The notes below the pieces were generated by a model. It had not been told where the DNA came from. It did not search any database and was given only the letters and a program-made list of their open reading frames with translations. Position numbers and translations under genes: made by a program. Shown here in pieces: positions 20,804 to 29,653 of a stretch of DNA of 64,000 nt (positions within the stretch are counted from its first letter, which is position 1; each line of letters begins with the position of its first letter). Source of the stretch: Acidobacteriota bacterium (GTDB lineage: Bacteria; Acidobacteriota; Blastocatellia; Pyrinomonadales; Pyrinomonadaceae); NCBI GenBank assembly GCA_020199775.1, contig JAIVJZ010000049.1, positions 31,749 to 95,748 on the forward strand. The letters run 5' to 3'.

Positions 20804-21179
20804 CTATTCCCTCCCACTATAAAAACTGCCGCCGCCGCCTGCCCACCATGAATGCCGTATGTCGCGTTTTCAAAATCATAGCATTCACGCGTACGGGGTA
20901 TTAACTCTCCCCAAGTTCTCTCATCTGAAAATAGAGGGGCAAGGTTTTGATTCCTTGCCCCTCCATTTTTGTTGAAATCGGCCATGAGTTATTCTTTTGT
21001 CTTTTTGCACCGGGCGCGAGGTGCGGGCAATAGTCATGAACGTGCCGGGCAACTATCCGACTCAGGTTTAAGTCGAGCATGTATCACGATGCCGGTTAGC
21101 GAGATGATGATGCCCGAACGCCGGCGGCGGGTCGAAACCGTTTTCCAGACGACTCTCGACATCACGCCGGAAAACTGAG

Positions 21180-21324
21180 AGCTATTTCTGGCGGAAGTGT
21201 GCGCGGGCGATGAGGTTTTACGCCGGGCAAGCAACTCTTGCAACGCAGCCCTGATAGCCTGAGTTCCTTCGGCCACCTGACCCGGCACGGGAACGAGAAC
21301 GGCGGTCGGCTCATACAACGCCAT
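21180..21324 (-). pseudogene. SnoaL/DUF4440-like fragment
   Basis: Directly after the hairpin element, the minus strand encodes LMALYEPTAVLVPVPGQVAE then GTQAIRAALQELLA. This matches the first helix-strand-helix unit of NTF2-like DUF4440/SnoaL proteins ('D..AL.ALY.PDAVLV..PG....G..AIR..L..F'). The frame then degenerates (RRKTSSPAHTSARNSS). The upstream part of the gene is missing and replaced by the element. Confidence 0.45.
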
Positions 21325-21455
21325 TAGCGGTTTGCAATTGAGAATCATTGGAGGTGCCGGGCTTGCCCCCACCCGCTCGCTTTCGTAGCCACGCGGGCAG
21401 GGACCAGCCCGGCACCTCCAATGATTCCTTCATCGCACTCAATTGCAAACCGCTA
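21325..21455. mobile_element. 131-bp hairpin element with 18-bp terminal inverted repeats
   Basis: The ends are tagcggtttgcaattgag and its exact complement ctcaattgcaaaccgcta. Inside, ggaggtgccgggct... pairs with ...agcccggcacctcc, so most of the element folds into one long stem. It sits between two partial genes on the minus strand and supplies the TAG that ends the small secreted-protein gene. It has no coding capacity and so resembles a MITE or large REP-type element. Confidence 0.7.
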
Positions 21456-21617
21456 GTAAGCCGCCTGTGTCAGCGCGCAGTGCTCCCATTGCTGTTGGCC
21501 GCTCGACTCGTCGGCCTGCCGCGCCGAGGCAGGGATCGCGGTCAGGAGCTTACTTGACATCGCCCCGCCCAGTGTCGATCCGACGAGGATCAGCAGAGTC
21601 ATTAGAGCGGTTTTCAC
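21453..21617 (-). pseudogene. N-terminus of a small secreted protein, truncated by the hairpin element
   Basis: A GTG start at 21617 gives 54 residues: a signal peptide-like MKTALMTLLILVGSTLGGAM followed by a mature part ending QQQWEHCALTQAAY. The stop is the first triplet of the hairpin element, so the original C-terminus is lost. The gene is too short for general ORF callers. Confidence 0.5.
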
Positions 21618-21642
21618 ATGGATGTAGAACGATTATGAAGAT

Positions 21643-21710
21643 GGTAGGGGCAGGGCTTGTCCCTGCCCGTGTCTGTGGTCAGCGGCGGGCAGGGACAAGC
21701 CCTTCTTGGC
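21643..21710. repeat. REP-like palindrome (gtaggggcagggcttgtccc type)
   Basis: The arms ggcagggcttgtccctgcccg and cgggcagggacaagccc are separated by about 15 bases and can fold as a cruciform or hairpin. A similar unit occurs at 24702-24776, and a diverged one forms the core of the element at 21325. Confidence 0.65.
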
Positions 21711-21748
21711 GGTGATGGATCACACGAGAATGAGCGGCGAGCATAAAC

Positions 21749-21792
21749 AAAGCGAGACCCCTTTAGTTGATGTTCAAGGGGTCTCGCTTTTT
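21749..21792 (-). terminator. Bidirectional intrinsic terminator
   Basis: A 13-bp perfect stem (aaagcgagacccc / ggggtctcgcttt) with a 16-base loop has T-runs on both strands. It lies 20 bp past the stop of the Calx-beta/DUF4214 gene that ends at 21812 on the minus strand. Confidence 0.8.
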
Positions 21793-21811
21793 CTATTGTT
21801 CGTCATGTCGC

Positions 21812-24274
21812 TTACGGCCGGCCGAAACGGAGCTTGTACTCGGTCGAGTTGACGAACCCGTTGACCATGGTGCGGAAACTCTCGCCACGGCGGCCGATGG
21901 CGTCCAGCCAGGCGTTGTACCCGGAAGGCTCGGGCTTCCGGCGCAGGTATCCGTAGTACTGCACGGCGACGAAGGCGTTGTTGTACTCCAGCCTGCCCAC
22001 CTCCTCGCTGTCGGCGATCAGCCGGAGGACATCAGCCCTCGTCTTCCGCCGGGCCTCCAAATCGGCGACCAGCGAGTCGCGCGTCACGCCGCTGATCGGG
22101 TCGGGCGTCGCGAGGGTCGCGCGCACGTTGCCCAGAAGCGTGTCTACGAACGTCGCGTTCGAGAGCCCGTCGTAGAGACTTCTAAATGCCGTGTGCGTCA
22201 CCCACTCATCCACGAGGTCGAAACGCTTGGCGATCAACTCTTCGCCCGTGCCGCCGGTGACCTGCCGCAGACCCGCGGCGAACTCCTCATACTCGGGCAG
22301 GCGGTTGAACGACAGCCGGTGTAAGAGAAAGACGAAGATGCCCTTGAGGCGAGACTCGGGCGAGCCGAAGAAGGCGGCGCTGACGGCGACCCGGTCACAC
22401 CCCGCCGAAGACGAGTTGGGGTTGGTGTTGCTGGCGTTGGGGCAGTCGGTGAGCACTTTGCTCCAGGGTTCGCCTGCTTCAGGCTCGCGTGAGAGGAAGT
22501 CCAGATACTGCTGGCGGACGAAGAAAGGGACTGTGAAGATCGGGTTCGGTGCGGCTAACGCCGTGTCGTCATCGGTGATGGACACGGTCGCGCCGGTCAA
22601 CGGGCTGAGCGTCGCGCCCTGTGCTCTCACCAGCCGCACTTGGAAAGCCTCGTTGCCCTCGACGTGCGTGTCGTTGAACAACGGCACGTTGAAGGTCTTG
22701 GTCGTCTCGCCGGGCGCGAAGGTGAGTCTGTCAATCGTGGTCGCGTAGTCACAGCGGGCGTAAGCGATGCCGCGTTGCGTGGTCTGCTCCGGGCTGCACG
22801 GAACTGAGGCCGGGTCGTCCACGGTCGCGTATTCAACCGTTACCGCGCCCACCGTGTCGCCGTTGCGCGTGACGGTGATGGTCGCGACGCCGGACGAAGC
22901 ATTCTCTGCGACCGCGTAGGTCGGTGCGCTGAACTGCACGGTCGGGGTGGCGGCGGCGGCCGTCTGCGTGATGGTGAAGGTCTGACCGCCGATTGAGATC
23001 GTTCCGGTGCGGGTCGCCGTCGTCACGTTCGCCGCAACGGAGTAACCGATCCGGCCGACGCCGTTTCCGCTGCCGCCTGACGTGATGGTGAGCCACGGCA
23101 CGTTACTCGCGGCAGTCCAGCCGCACGGGCCGGCCGTTACCACCGTCATCTTGCCGGAGCCGGAGGCCGCGCCGAAGGGGCGCAACATCGGGTAGATGGA
23201 GTAGTTGCAGAACTCATAGTCGAACACGCCTTTGCCCGTCCCGACATATATCGATCTGCCCGAAGGATCGGTCGCTAAAGCGCCTAAGAAAGTGTCGGGC
23301 AGCCCGTCGCTGAAGCTGTTCCAGTTAACGCCTCGATCCGTGCTTCTGAAGACGCCCCTAAAATTAAGCGCAGCGTAGACGACGTTCGGCTCGGCGGGAA
23401 CAACCGCCAGCGACGTAACGTAGGCTGAAGCGGGCAAGCCGGCGTTAGCGGCCTGCCAATTCGCAGCGGCGTCGGTGCTTTTGTAAATCCCGCCATTCAT
23501 TGTCCCGGCATAGAGGGTGTTCGTGTCTATAGGATCGAGGGCTAAGGCGAGTATATCGTTAGGGGGCAGCCCACGGCTGGACAAGACCCAATTCGCGCCG
23601 CCGTCAATGCTCTTGTAAACTCCGCGCCCCAACTGTAGCCCGACCCCCGCGTAGACGATCTGCGGGTTGGTCGGGTTGATGACCAAAGCGTAAATGCTGT
23701 TGGGGCCGCCCACGCCGTTGCTCGCGAGATTCCAACTTGCTCCGCCGTTGGTGCTTTTGTAAATGCCCGCGCCGAAGGACGTTCCCGCGTACACGTTGTT
23801 GGAATTTACAGGATCGACGGCGAGCACGTTGATGGATGTGCCCCTCATTCCCGTGTTCATCACATTCCAACTGCCCCCGGCGTCGGTGCTCTTGAAGACG
23901 CCCGAGTTGGGCGAGCCGATATTGTTAATCGTGCCCGCATAAATGACGTTCGTGTTGGTCGGGTCGATGGCTAAAGCGGCGACTTCCAACTCGCCCAGAC
24001 CTTCGCGGGCGGGACTCCAACTCAAGCCTGAGTCGGTGCTCTTGTACACCCCGCGCAGGGTGCCCGCGTAGACGACGTGCGGCCTCGACGGATCGACCGC
24101 GACCGCCATCGCTTCCGCACCGAGTTCAGGCCCGCTCGAACTCCACCTGCCAATCGCCTGCGGCGCGACCCGGTCTGAGCCGGGCACACCCGCCGCCGTC
24201 TGCGTTAGCAGAAATAGTGTAGACAAGGTGAATAGAAATCGCGCGTACGATTTCACTCTGTTGCAAGTGAACAT
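21812..24274 (-). CDS. Secreted BNR/sortilin-type propeller with Calx-beta and DUF4214 modules
   Basis: 820 residues: signal peptide (LFTLSTLFLLTQTAAG), about seven BNR/Asp-box propeller blades (40-355) with the refrain VYAGTLRGVYKSTDSGLSW, a BACON-like domain (GPCGWTAASNVPWLTITSG), a Calx-beta domain (440-565) and DUF4214 (580-820; FFVRQQYLDFLSREPEAGE, NSTEYKLRFGRP). The last three modules match those of the dehydrogenase-like protein at 13370, so the two genes share a duplicated C-terminal half. It is probably exported and anchored through that half. No hydrolase residues are evident. Confidence 0.85.
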   Translation of the reverse strand: MFTCNRVKSYARFLFTLSTLFLLTQTAAGVPGSDRVAPQAIGRWSSSGPELGAEAMAVAVDPSRPHVVYAGTLRGVYKSTDSGLSWSPAREGLGELEVAALAIDPTNTNVIYAGTINNIGSPNSGVFKSTDAGGSWNVMNTGMRGTSINVLAVDPVNSNNVYAGTSFGAGIYKSTNGGASWNLASNGVGGPNSIYALVINPTNPQIVYAGVGLQLGRGVYKSIDGGANWVLSSRGLPPNDILALALDPIDTNTLYAGTMNGGIYKSTDAAANWQAANAGLPASAYVTSLAVVPAEPNVVYAALNFRGVFRSTDRGVNWNSFSDGLPDTFLGALATDPSGRSIYVGTGKGVFDYEFCNYSIYPMLRPFGAASGSGKMTVVTAGPCGWTAASNVPWLTITSGGSGNGVGRIGYSVAANVTTATRTGTISIGGQTFTITQTAAAATPTVQFSAPTYAVAENASSGVATITVTRNGDTVGAVTVEYATVDDPASVPCSPEQTTQRGIAYARCDYATTIDRLTFAPGETTKTFNVPLFNDTHVEGNEAFQVRLVRAQGATLSPLTGATVSITDDDTALAAPNPIFTVPFFVRQQYLDFLSREPEAGEPWSKVLTDCPNASNTNPNSSSAGCDRVAVSAAFFGSPESRLKGIFVFLLHRLSFNRLPEYEEFAAGLRQVTGGTGEELIAKRFDLVDEWVTHTAFRSLYDGLSNATFVDTLLGNVRATLATPDPISGVTRDSLVADLEARRKTRADVLRLIADSEEVGRLEYNNAFVAVQYYGYLRRKPEPSGYNAWLDAIGRRGESFRTMVNGFVNSTEYKLRFGRP

Positions 24275-24951
24275 GTCTGTTTCTCCGTTCGGTTTGCGAT
24301 CCTGTGTCTACGTCACCTCGCGCGCTCGTGATCGAGTGTGTGGCCGCGCGAACGTTGTGACAGGTGAGTGCGGCGTCGGGTGGATTATAGCAATTCGTCC
24401 CGCATTTTGCGCAGCGGCGGCGGCGGCTGTCGGGCGAACGGCACGTTGCGCTTCCGCGAACTCTGGACTCCGAAGAGCCGCTTGAAACGGTGCGAGTGTG
24501 TGAAGGATTTTGTCTGGCGCGGGCTCAAATGCTGGCGGTTGACTTGGGTATCTGATGATGTATTATCTAGCCTCACTAACAGCAACCGGCAGGCTCGCTT
24601 CCCTTCACGCGAACTGAACATCTTTGACGGAAAGCCTGACGGAGATCGCGCGCCTTTACGTAGCTTATAGCGATTTGCAGATGAGTGTGACCGATATCAA
24701 AACTGTAGGGGCAGGGCTAGTCGCTGCCCGCCGCTCACCAAACCGGGCGGGCAGGGACAAGCCCTGCCCCTACACTCATTTCTTGGTAAAAGGTCGAATT
24801 AACATTCAAAGTACGATAGCTTTATCCGCGTGGCCTTAATTCTCAATCACACTTTGAGTCGAATGCCCATACGGACGAGTTTTGCGCCGCGCTCAGGCAG
24901 GCCGCGAATGTCTAATTTCATAGCATATGCTTTCGCAGTTCATTACCGATC
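24275..24951. other. Intergenic region with one REP-like repeat
   Basis: 677 bp between divergent genes. No frame looks protein-like on either strand. Apart from the palindrome at 24668-24776 I see no feature. Promoters for the genes starting at 24274 and 24952 should lie here, but none stands out. Confidence 0.5.
24668..24776. repeat. REP-like palindromic repeat with element-type left end
   Basis: The core tgtaggggcagggctagtcg pairs with gggacaagccctgccccta, 30 bases apart. The left flank tagcgatttgcagatgagtg resembles the end of the hairpin element at 21325 (tagcggtttgcaattgag). No matching right end is seen, so this may be a one-sided or decayed copy. Confidence 0.6.
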
Positions 24952-25701
24952 ATGTCAACGACATCCAACTGGGTTTCTATTCCGAAGCTAAGTCGGCAGC
25001 CGAGCCAGAGGTTGTTCTGTTTTCCCTATGCGGGCGGAGCCGCTTCGATCTATCGCGGGTGGGCTAACAAACTCCCGCCCGACATTGGGGTCTATCCGGT
25101 ACAGCTTCCCGGTCATGGGAACAGATTGGGGGAGGCGCCCTTCAAGCGAATCGAACCGCTGGTGGAGGCCGCGGCCGCCGCGCTCCTGCCTTATTTCGAG
25201 GGGTCGTTTGCTTTTTTCGGTCACAGTATGGGGGCGATCATCAGTTTCGAGTTAGCCCGTCTACTGCGTCGAGAACACAAGCCGACACCCGCGCACCTGT
25301 TTCTCTCAGGCCGCGCCGCGCCGCACAAACGGAAGAAGGAGTATCTGAGCTACAACCTGCCGGAACCGGAGTTTATCGAAGAGTTGCGGCGGTTGAAAGG
25401 AACCCCTCAAGAGGTGCTGGAACATCCCGAGTTGATGGATATGTTGAGCCCAATACTTCGCGCGGATTTTGAAATTTGTGAGACGTACCGGCATCTGCCG
25501 GAGCCGCCGCTCGACTGTCCCATCACAGCTTTTTCGGGCTTGCTGGATCAAGACGTGTCGCGCGAACAAATAGAAGGCTGGCGTGAATATACAAGCTCAT
25601 CCTTCACGCTGCGTATGTTTCCCGGCGATCACTTTTTTCTTCACGACTCTGCGCCCCCGATGCTACAGACGATGGCACAGGCGATGAGAGACATGACGTG
25701 A
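24952..25701 (+). CDS. Type II thioesterase (surfactin/gramicidin thioesterase-like)
   Basis: 249 residues of the alpha/beta-hydrolase TEII family: LFCFPYAGGAASIYRGW at the start, the nucleophile Ser in FAFFGHSMGAIISFELAR, the Asp in FSGLLDQDVS and the His in FPGDHFFLHD. Such enzymes remove wrong acyl groups from carrier proteins of NRPS/PKS assembly lines or release products. No NRPS, PKS or carrier protein lies in the window, so it is an orphan here. It could serve a distant cluster or act on other acyl thioesters. No clear ribosome binding site precedes the ATG. Confidence 0.85.
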   Translation: MSTTSNWVSIPKLSRQPSQRLFCFPYAGGAASIYRGWANKLPPDIGVYPVQLPGHGNRLGEAPFKRIEPLVEAAAAALLPYFEGSFAFFGHSMGAIISFELARLLRREHKPTPAHLFLSGRAAPHKRKKEYLSYNLPEPEFIEELRRLKGTPQEVLEHPELMDMLSPILRADFEICETYRHLPEPPLDCPITAFSGLLDQDVSREQIEGWREYTSSSFTLRMFPGDHFFLHDSAPPMLQTMAQAMRDMT

Positions 25702-25909
25702 GAATAAGAAGCGCGATACTTGACGACGCTTCACGGCGGTTTCGTCCAACGTCGAAGCTGCTTATGCTTTTGCGCCGAGCGTGGCCGCCGCCGTAGGACT
25801 GCGATGCCGGAACCACGCCGGAAAATGAAGTCGCGCATCCAGAGGCGGCTCCGACCCTTCGGATCACCAATCGGCATTAACTAAATTTTCAATTTAAGGA
25901 AGAATTCTT

Positions 25910-27880
25910 ATGGCCGCCCAAGTTGAGACATTTACCTTTCAGGCCGAGACCAAGCATCTGCTCGACCTCATGATCCACTCGCTCTATACGACGAAGGATA
26001 TTTTCCTGCGCGAGTTGATCTCGAACGCTTCGGACGCGCTCGACAGTTTGCGTTTTGAAGCCCTGACGCGGGTGGAGTTGCTCGACAACGACGAGAAACT
26101 CGAAATCAGGCTCGAAACGGATCGACCGGCACGCACTCTCACGATCCACGACAATGGCATCGGCATGAGCCGCGAAGAGGTCATCACCAACATCGGGACG
26201 ATTGCCAAATCCGGCACGCGCGAGTTGCGCGAAAAACTCCGGCAGGGCGTTTCCGGCGAGCAAGTCGCAGAATTGATCGGCCAATTCGGGGTCGGATTTT
26301 ATTCCGCCTTCATGGTGGCCGAGAGAGTCACACTGGTGACGCGTCGAGCGGGCGAAGCGGCGGCCACCCGTTGGGAATCAACCGGCGACGGACAATACAC
26401 CTTGAGCGACGCGACGCGCGCCAATCATGGCACGTCCATCACATTGCAACTCAAGACGCCCGACCCTGAGAACGGCGTCGAGGATTACACCGACAAGTGG
26501 ATTTTATCGCGCATCGTCAAACGATATTCCGACTTTGTGAGTTACCCCATCATCTTTCAGGAGGTGCGCGAGGAGGAGGCCATAGACGAGGCCGGCAATC
26601 CGCAAGTGGATGAGCCGAAGACCAACGTGGTTGAAGATAAAGTCCTCAACTCGATGAAACCGATCTGGATGCGCCCCGCCGCCGACGTGCCGGAGAGCGA
26701 CTTCAACGAGTTCTACAGGCACATCACGCACGACCAGCACGAACCTTTGAAGCGCATCACGTTGAGGGCCGAAGGCACGCTCGAATATCAGGCGCTGTTG
26801 TTCATTCCTTCCCACGCTTCCTATGATTTCTACTACCACACGGCCGAATGGGGGCTTCGTCTCTACGCCAAAGGCGTGCTGATCATGGAGCAGTGTGCGG
26901 AACTGCTTCCGCGCTACCTCAGATTTATCAGGGGGTTGGTTGATTCCGCCGACCTGCCGCTCAACATCTCGCGACAGATGCTGCAACAAGACCGGCAGGT
27001 CGGGGTCATCCGTAAATGGTTGACGAAGAAGTCGCTCGATAGTTTGCAAACGATGGCGGAAGAGGAGCCGGACAAGTTCCGCATTTTCTGGGAGCAGTTC
27101 GGCCGCGCGCTCAAGGAGGGCGTCAGTTCGGACTACGACAATAAGGATCGTCTCATCTCGCTGCTGCGTTTTCAATCCTCACACGATGCGGAAAATCTGA
27201 TCACGCTCAAAGACTACGTGAGGCGCATGAAGGAAGACCAGCAGGAGATATTTTATCTGACGGGCGAATCGCGCCGCGTCGTCGAGAATTCGCCGCACCT
27301 TGAGGCTTTCAAAGCCAAGGGCTACGAAGTCCTCTATCTGGTCGATTCGGTCGACGAATTGGTGGTTCAATATCTGACGGAGTTTGAAGGTAAAAAGCTC
27401 AAGTCGGTCGTGAAAGGGACGGTTAAAGTCGGGAGCGAGGAGGAGAGCGCGCAGGTCGAAAAGGAGTTAAAACAAAAGACGGAAGAGGCGTCTGAATTGC
27501 TCCGGCACATACAGGAACATCTGGATCAGTACGTCAAAGAAGTGCGCCTCACCAACCGGCTCACGACCTCGCCGGTCTGCCTCGTCGGGGCGGAGATGGA
27601 CTACAGCCCGCAGATGGAACGCCTCCTGCAAATGGGGCAGGGCGGGCGACCCAAGCAGCGTCGCATTATGGAGCTTAACCCGCAGCACGAAATTTTCAAT
27701 CGAATCCGCGAACGCTTTCAACACCACCGGGATGATGCCGGCATCGGCAAGTACGCCGAGTTGCTGCTCGGCTACGCACTGCTGGCCGAGGGCTCGGAAT
27801 TGCCCGACCCCGTACACTTCAACCAACTTGTCGCAGAACTGATGCTCCAGACTTTAAGCCACACTCCTGCGGCCGAGTGA
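25910..27880 (+). CDS. htpG: Hsp90-family chaperone HtpG
   Basis: 656 residues, close to the usual 620-640. The N-terminal GHKL ATPase is complete: LISNASDALDSLRFEAL, IHDNGIGMSREEVI with TNIGTIAKSGTRE, and GQFGVGFYSAFMV. The middle domain has the catalytic-loop region ADLPLNISRQMLQQD, and the C-terminal dimerisation domain ends LMLQTLSHTPAAE. It is a cytosolic ATP-dependent protein-folding chaperone. The site AAGGAAG stands before the ATG. It is monocistronic; no heat-shock operator such as CIRCE is evident upstream. Confidence 0.97.
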   Translation: MAAQVETFTFQAETKHLLDLMIHSLYTTKDIFLRELISNASDALDSLRFEALTRVELLDNDEKLEIRLETDRPARTLTIHDNGIGMSREEVITNIGTIAKSGTRELREKLRQGVSGEQVAELIGQFGVGFYSAFMVAERVTLVTRRAGEAAATRWESTGDGQYTLSDATRANHGTSITLQLKTPDPENGVEDYTDKWILSRIVKRYSDFVSYPIIFQEVREEEAIDEAGNPQVDEPKTNVVEDKVLNSMKPIWMRPAADVPESDFNEFYRHITHDQHEPLKRITLRAEGTLEYQALLFIPSHASYDFYYHTAEWGLRLYAKGVLIMEQCAELLPRYLRFIRGLVDSADLPLNISRQMLQQDRQVGVIRKWLTKKSLDSLQTMAEEEPDKFRIFWEQFGRALKEGVSSDYDNKDRLISLLRFQSSHDAENLITLKDYVRRMKEDQQEIFYLTGESRRVVENSPHLEAFKAKGYEVLYLVDSVDELVVQYLTEFEGKKLKSVVKGTVKVGSEEESAQVEKELKQKTEEASELLRHIQEHLDQYVKEVRLTNRLTTSPVCLVGAEMDYSPQMERLLQMGQGGRPKQRRIMELNPQHEIFNRIRERFQHHRDDAGIGKYAELLLGYALLAEGSELPDPVHFNQLVAELMLQTLSHTPAAE

Positions 27881-27931
27881 CGTGCATCGAAGTGAGAGGC
27901 GAGAGTTGATGCGTGCCCGCGCGCGAGGCAT

Positions 27932-29248
27932 TCACAACGACAAAAACTCGCCTTGCTTAAATCGTTTGTCAATCTTCTGGACGTTTGCGAAGTCTTGAAG
28001 CGGATTACCATTCAAGACTAAAAAACTCGCCTCATACCCATTTTTCAAACGGCCGATTTTCCGCTCCGGGAATATCGTCAACGCCGTCGTCTCACACCAC
28101 ATTTTCAACAACGTGAGATTATCAAACACTTCCAGCTTATGTAGATTTAGAGCTTCGGCCAGAGACGTTTGCCGGTAGCTGTCGCTTCCAATCGCTACGC
28201 GGACGCCGTGCGCCTTTAAGAGTCGGAGGTTTTGCACGAGTAAGTTGCGCATCTCGTCGAAAGGCTCACCTTCCCTTTTCTGTAAAGCCTGATCGATGGC
28301 GGAGATGAGTGTCGTCACGACCGTCACGCGATTGCGGGCGGCGAGGCGAGCGTCCGCCACGGCGATCTTAAAGCGTGAAGCGTCATACTTCTTCCAATCT
28401 CCGTTTTCCGGTCTGAAACCGGGGGTATGATTTATCTCGTCAACTCCGGCGATCAGGGCGTTGTGAAAGTCGGTTGCCGTCTCGACGTGAGTTGAGACGC
28501 GCAAGCGTGCGCGGTGCGCCCGGCGGACGATTTCGGTCAAGAGGGCGGGGTTCAGCCCCCGCCAGTCTAGATAAGCATCGTCCACTTTGCGTCTCTCATA
28601 CTCCTCCGAATACTGTAGGTAAGTTTTAATAAAATCGGGTTTCCCCGCCAAAACTTTTTCCCACTTGCGTTCGAGGTCGGCGAGATTATCGATGATGAAA
28701 TAAAAGCTGCCTTCAGCCCAATCTTCGGGCTTCGCCCCGCGCTCTAGATTGCGCTTTACGACGCCCAACGGATGCCCTCCCGAAACGGTCAACCCGCCGT
28801 TTGCAAACACCACGTCGATACTGTTCGGAATGTTAATCTTGCCGAGTAGAGACCTTCTCGCATGGGGAAGGTTATTCGGATTTTTGACGTAGAAGATGCC
28901 GTCTTGAAGATACTTGCGAATGACTTCGCCGACGCGTCCTGATTCTTCTACGTTGTGGTTGTGCGCCTCGCCGAAAGGCGGAATCACATACTTGCCGGTC
29001 AGGTCGAAGACGGAATCAATTCGGGCGGGCTTTTTTGAAGTCAAAATTCTGTCGACCGAATAGAACCCCTCGTTTTGGAAACCCAGCCCGTTAAACCACT
29101 GACCGTTAATAAAGCGGAAAGTTTTCGACGAAGATTGCCGACCCGGCGCCTTTGCCCCAAACGTCAGCCCGACGATTGTCGCGGCCGTGCCGGTAAGAAA
29201 AGCCCTTCGGGTAAAACCTTCGGCGTTATCGTCTTCGAGACCGGACAT
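27932..29248 (-). CDS. Tat-exported amidohydrolase
   Basis: The ATG at 29248 is chosen because GGGAGG stands 7 bp upstream and the protein then begins with a twin-arginine signal (FTRRAFLTGTAATIVGL). About 438 residues follow the amidohydrolase plan: metal-binding FGEAHNHNVEES, STHVETATDFHNAL, INHTPGF, the late Asp in VAIGSDSYRQTS, and the composite beta-sandwich ending (GYEASFLVLNGNPLQDF). It should be a periplasmic metal-dependent hydrolase; the substrate is unknown. It is convergent with htpG. Confidence 0.88.
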   Translation of the reverse strand: MSGLEDDNAEGFTRRAFLTGTAATIVGLTFGAKAPGRQSSSKTFRFINGQWFNGLGFQNEGFYSVDRILTSKKPARIDSVFDLTGKYVIPPFGEAHNHNVEESGRVGEVIRKYLQDGIFYVKNPNNLPHARRSLLGKINIPNSIDVVFANGGLTVSGGHPLGVVKRNLERGAKPEDWAEGSFYFIIDNLADLERKWEKVLAGKPDFIKTYLQYSEEYERRKVDDAYLDWRGLNPALLTEIVRRAHRARLRVSTHVETATDFHNALIAGVDEINHTPGFRPENGDWKKYDASRFKIAVADARLAARNRVTVVTTLISAIDQALQKREGEPFDEMRNLLVQNLRLLKAHGVRVAIGSDSYRQTSLAEALNLHKLEVFDNLTLLKMWCETTALTIFPERKIGRLKNGYEASFLVLNGNPLQDFANVQKIDKRFKQGEFLSL

Positions 29249-29653
29249 AACTTTGCCTCCCAATTTTGTGGCGGAAATTCCGTGACGTTGCTTTGAGTTC
29301 ATCTAACGACTGAAAGCCGCCCGACTCGATGCAAAGCAGACACGGCATGCCCGCTCCGAACGTCTAACTATAACTTCATGCGAAGCTGCCGGAAACCGGC
29401 AAACCGAGAGTTTGAGTTGCGTAAATGTACCGCGACGGGCTCGCCCTGGTGGAAAAAGTAGATTCCAGCCCCACGGAATCCGTCTCAGAAACCGCTCAGA
29501 AAAATATCCCAAAGCGGAGCGGAGTTTCATTTTCCAGCCCACCTTTTTCATAGTTTTAACATCGAAGTTTCCGCAGCCTGACCGAACGACCGGTAGCCGA
29601 AGTTTTTAGCCATCCTGACCGTTACTTCTATTTTTACAGGGACTCTAATAAAG
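29249..29653. other. Divergent intergenic region
   Basis: 405 bp between the Tat amidohydrolase and the DUF5715 gene. No frame is protein-like. It should hold both promoters; none can be placed confidently. Confidence 0.4.

Noticed and set aside
20969..21178. 70-codon plus-strand frame in the repeat-rich gap
   Set aside because: No ribosome binding site or protein-like pattern, and it overlaps the DUF4440-like fragment on the other strand.
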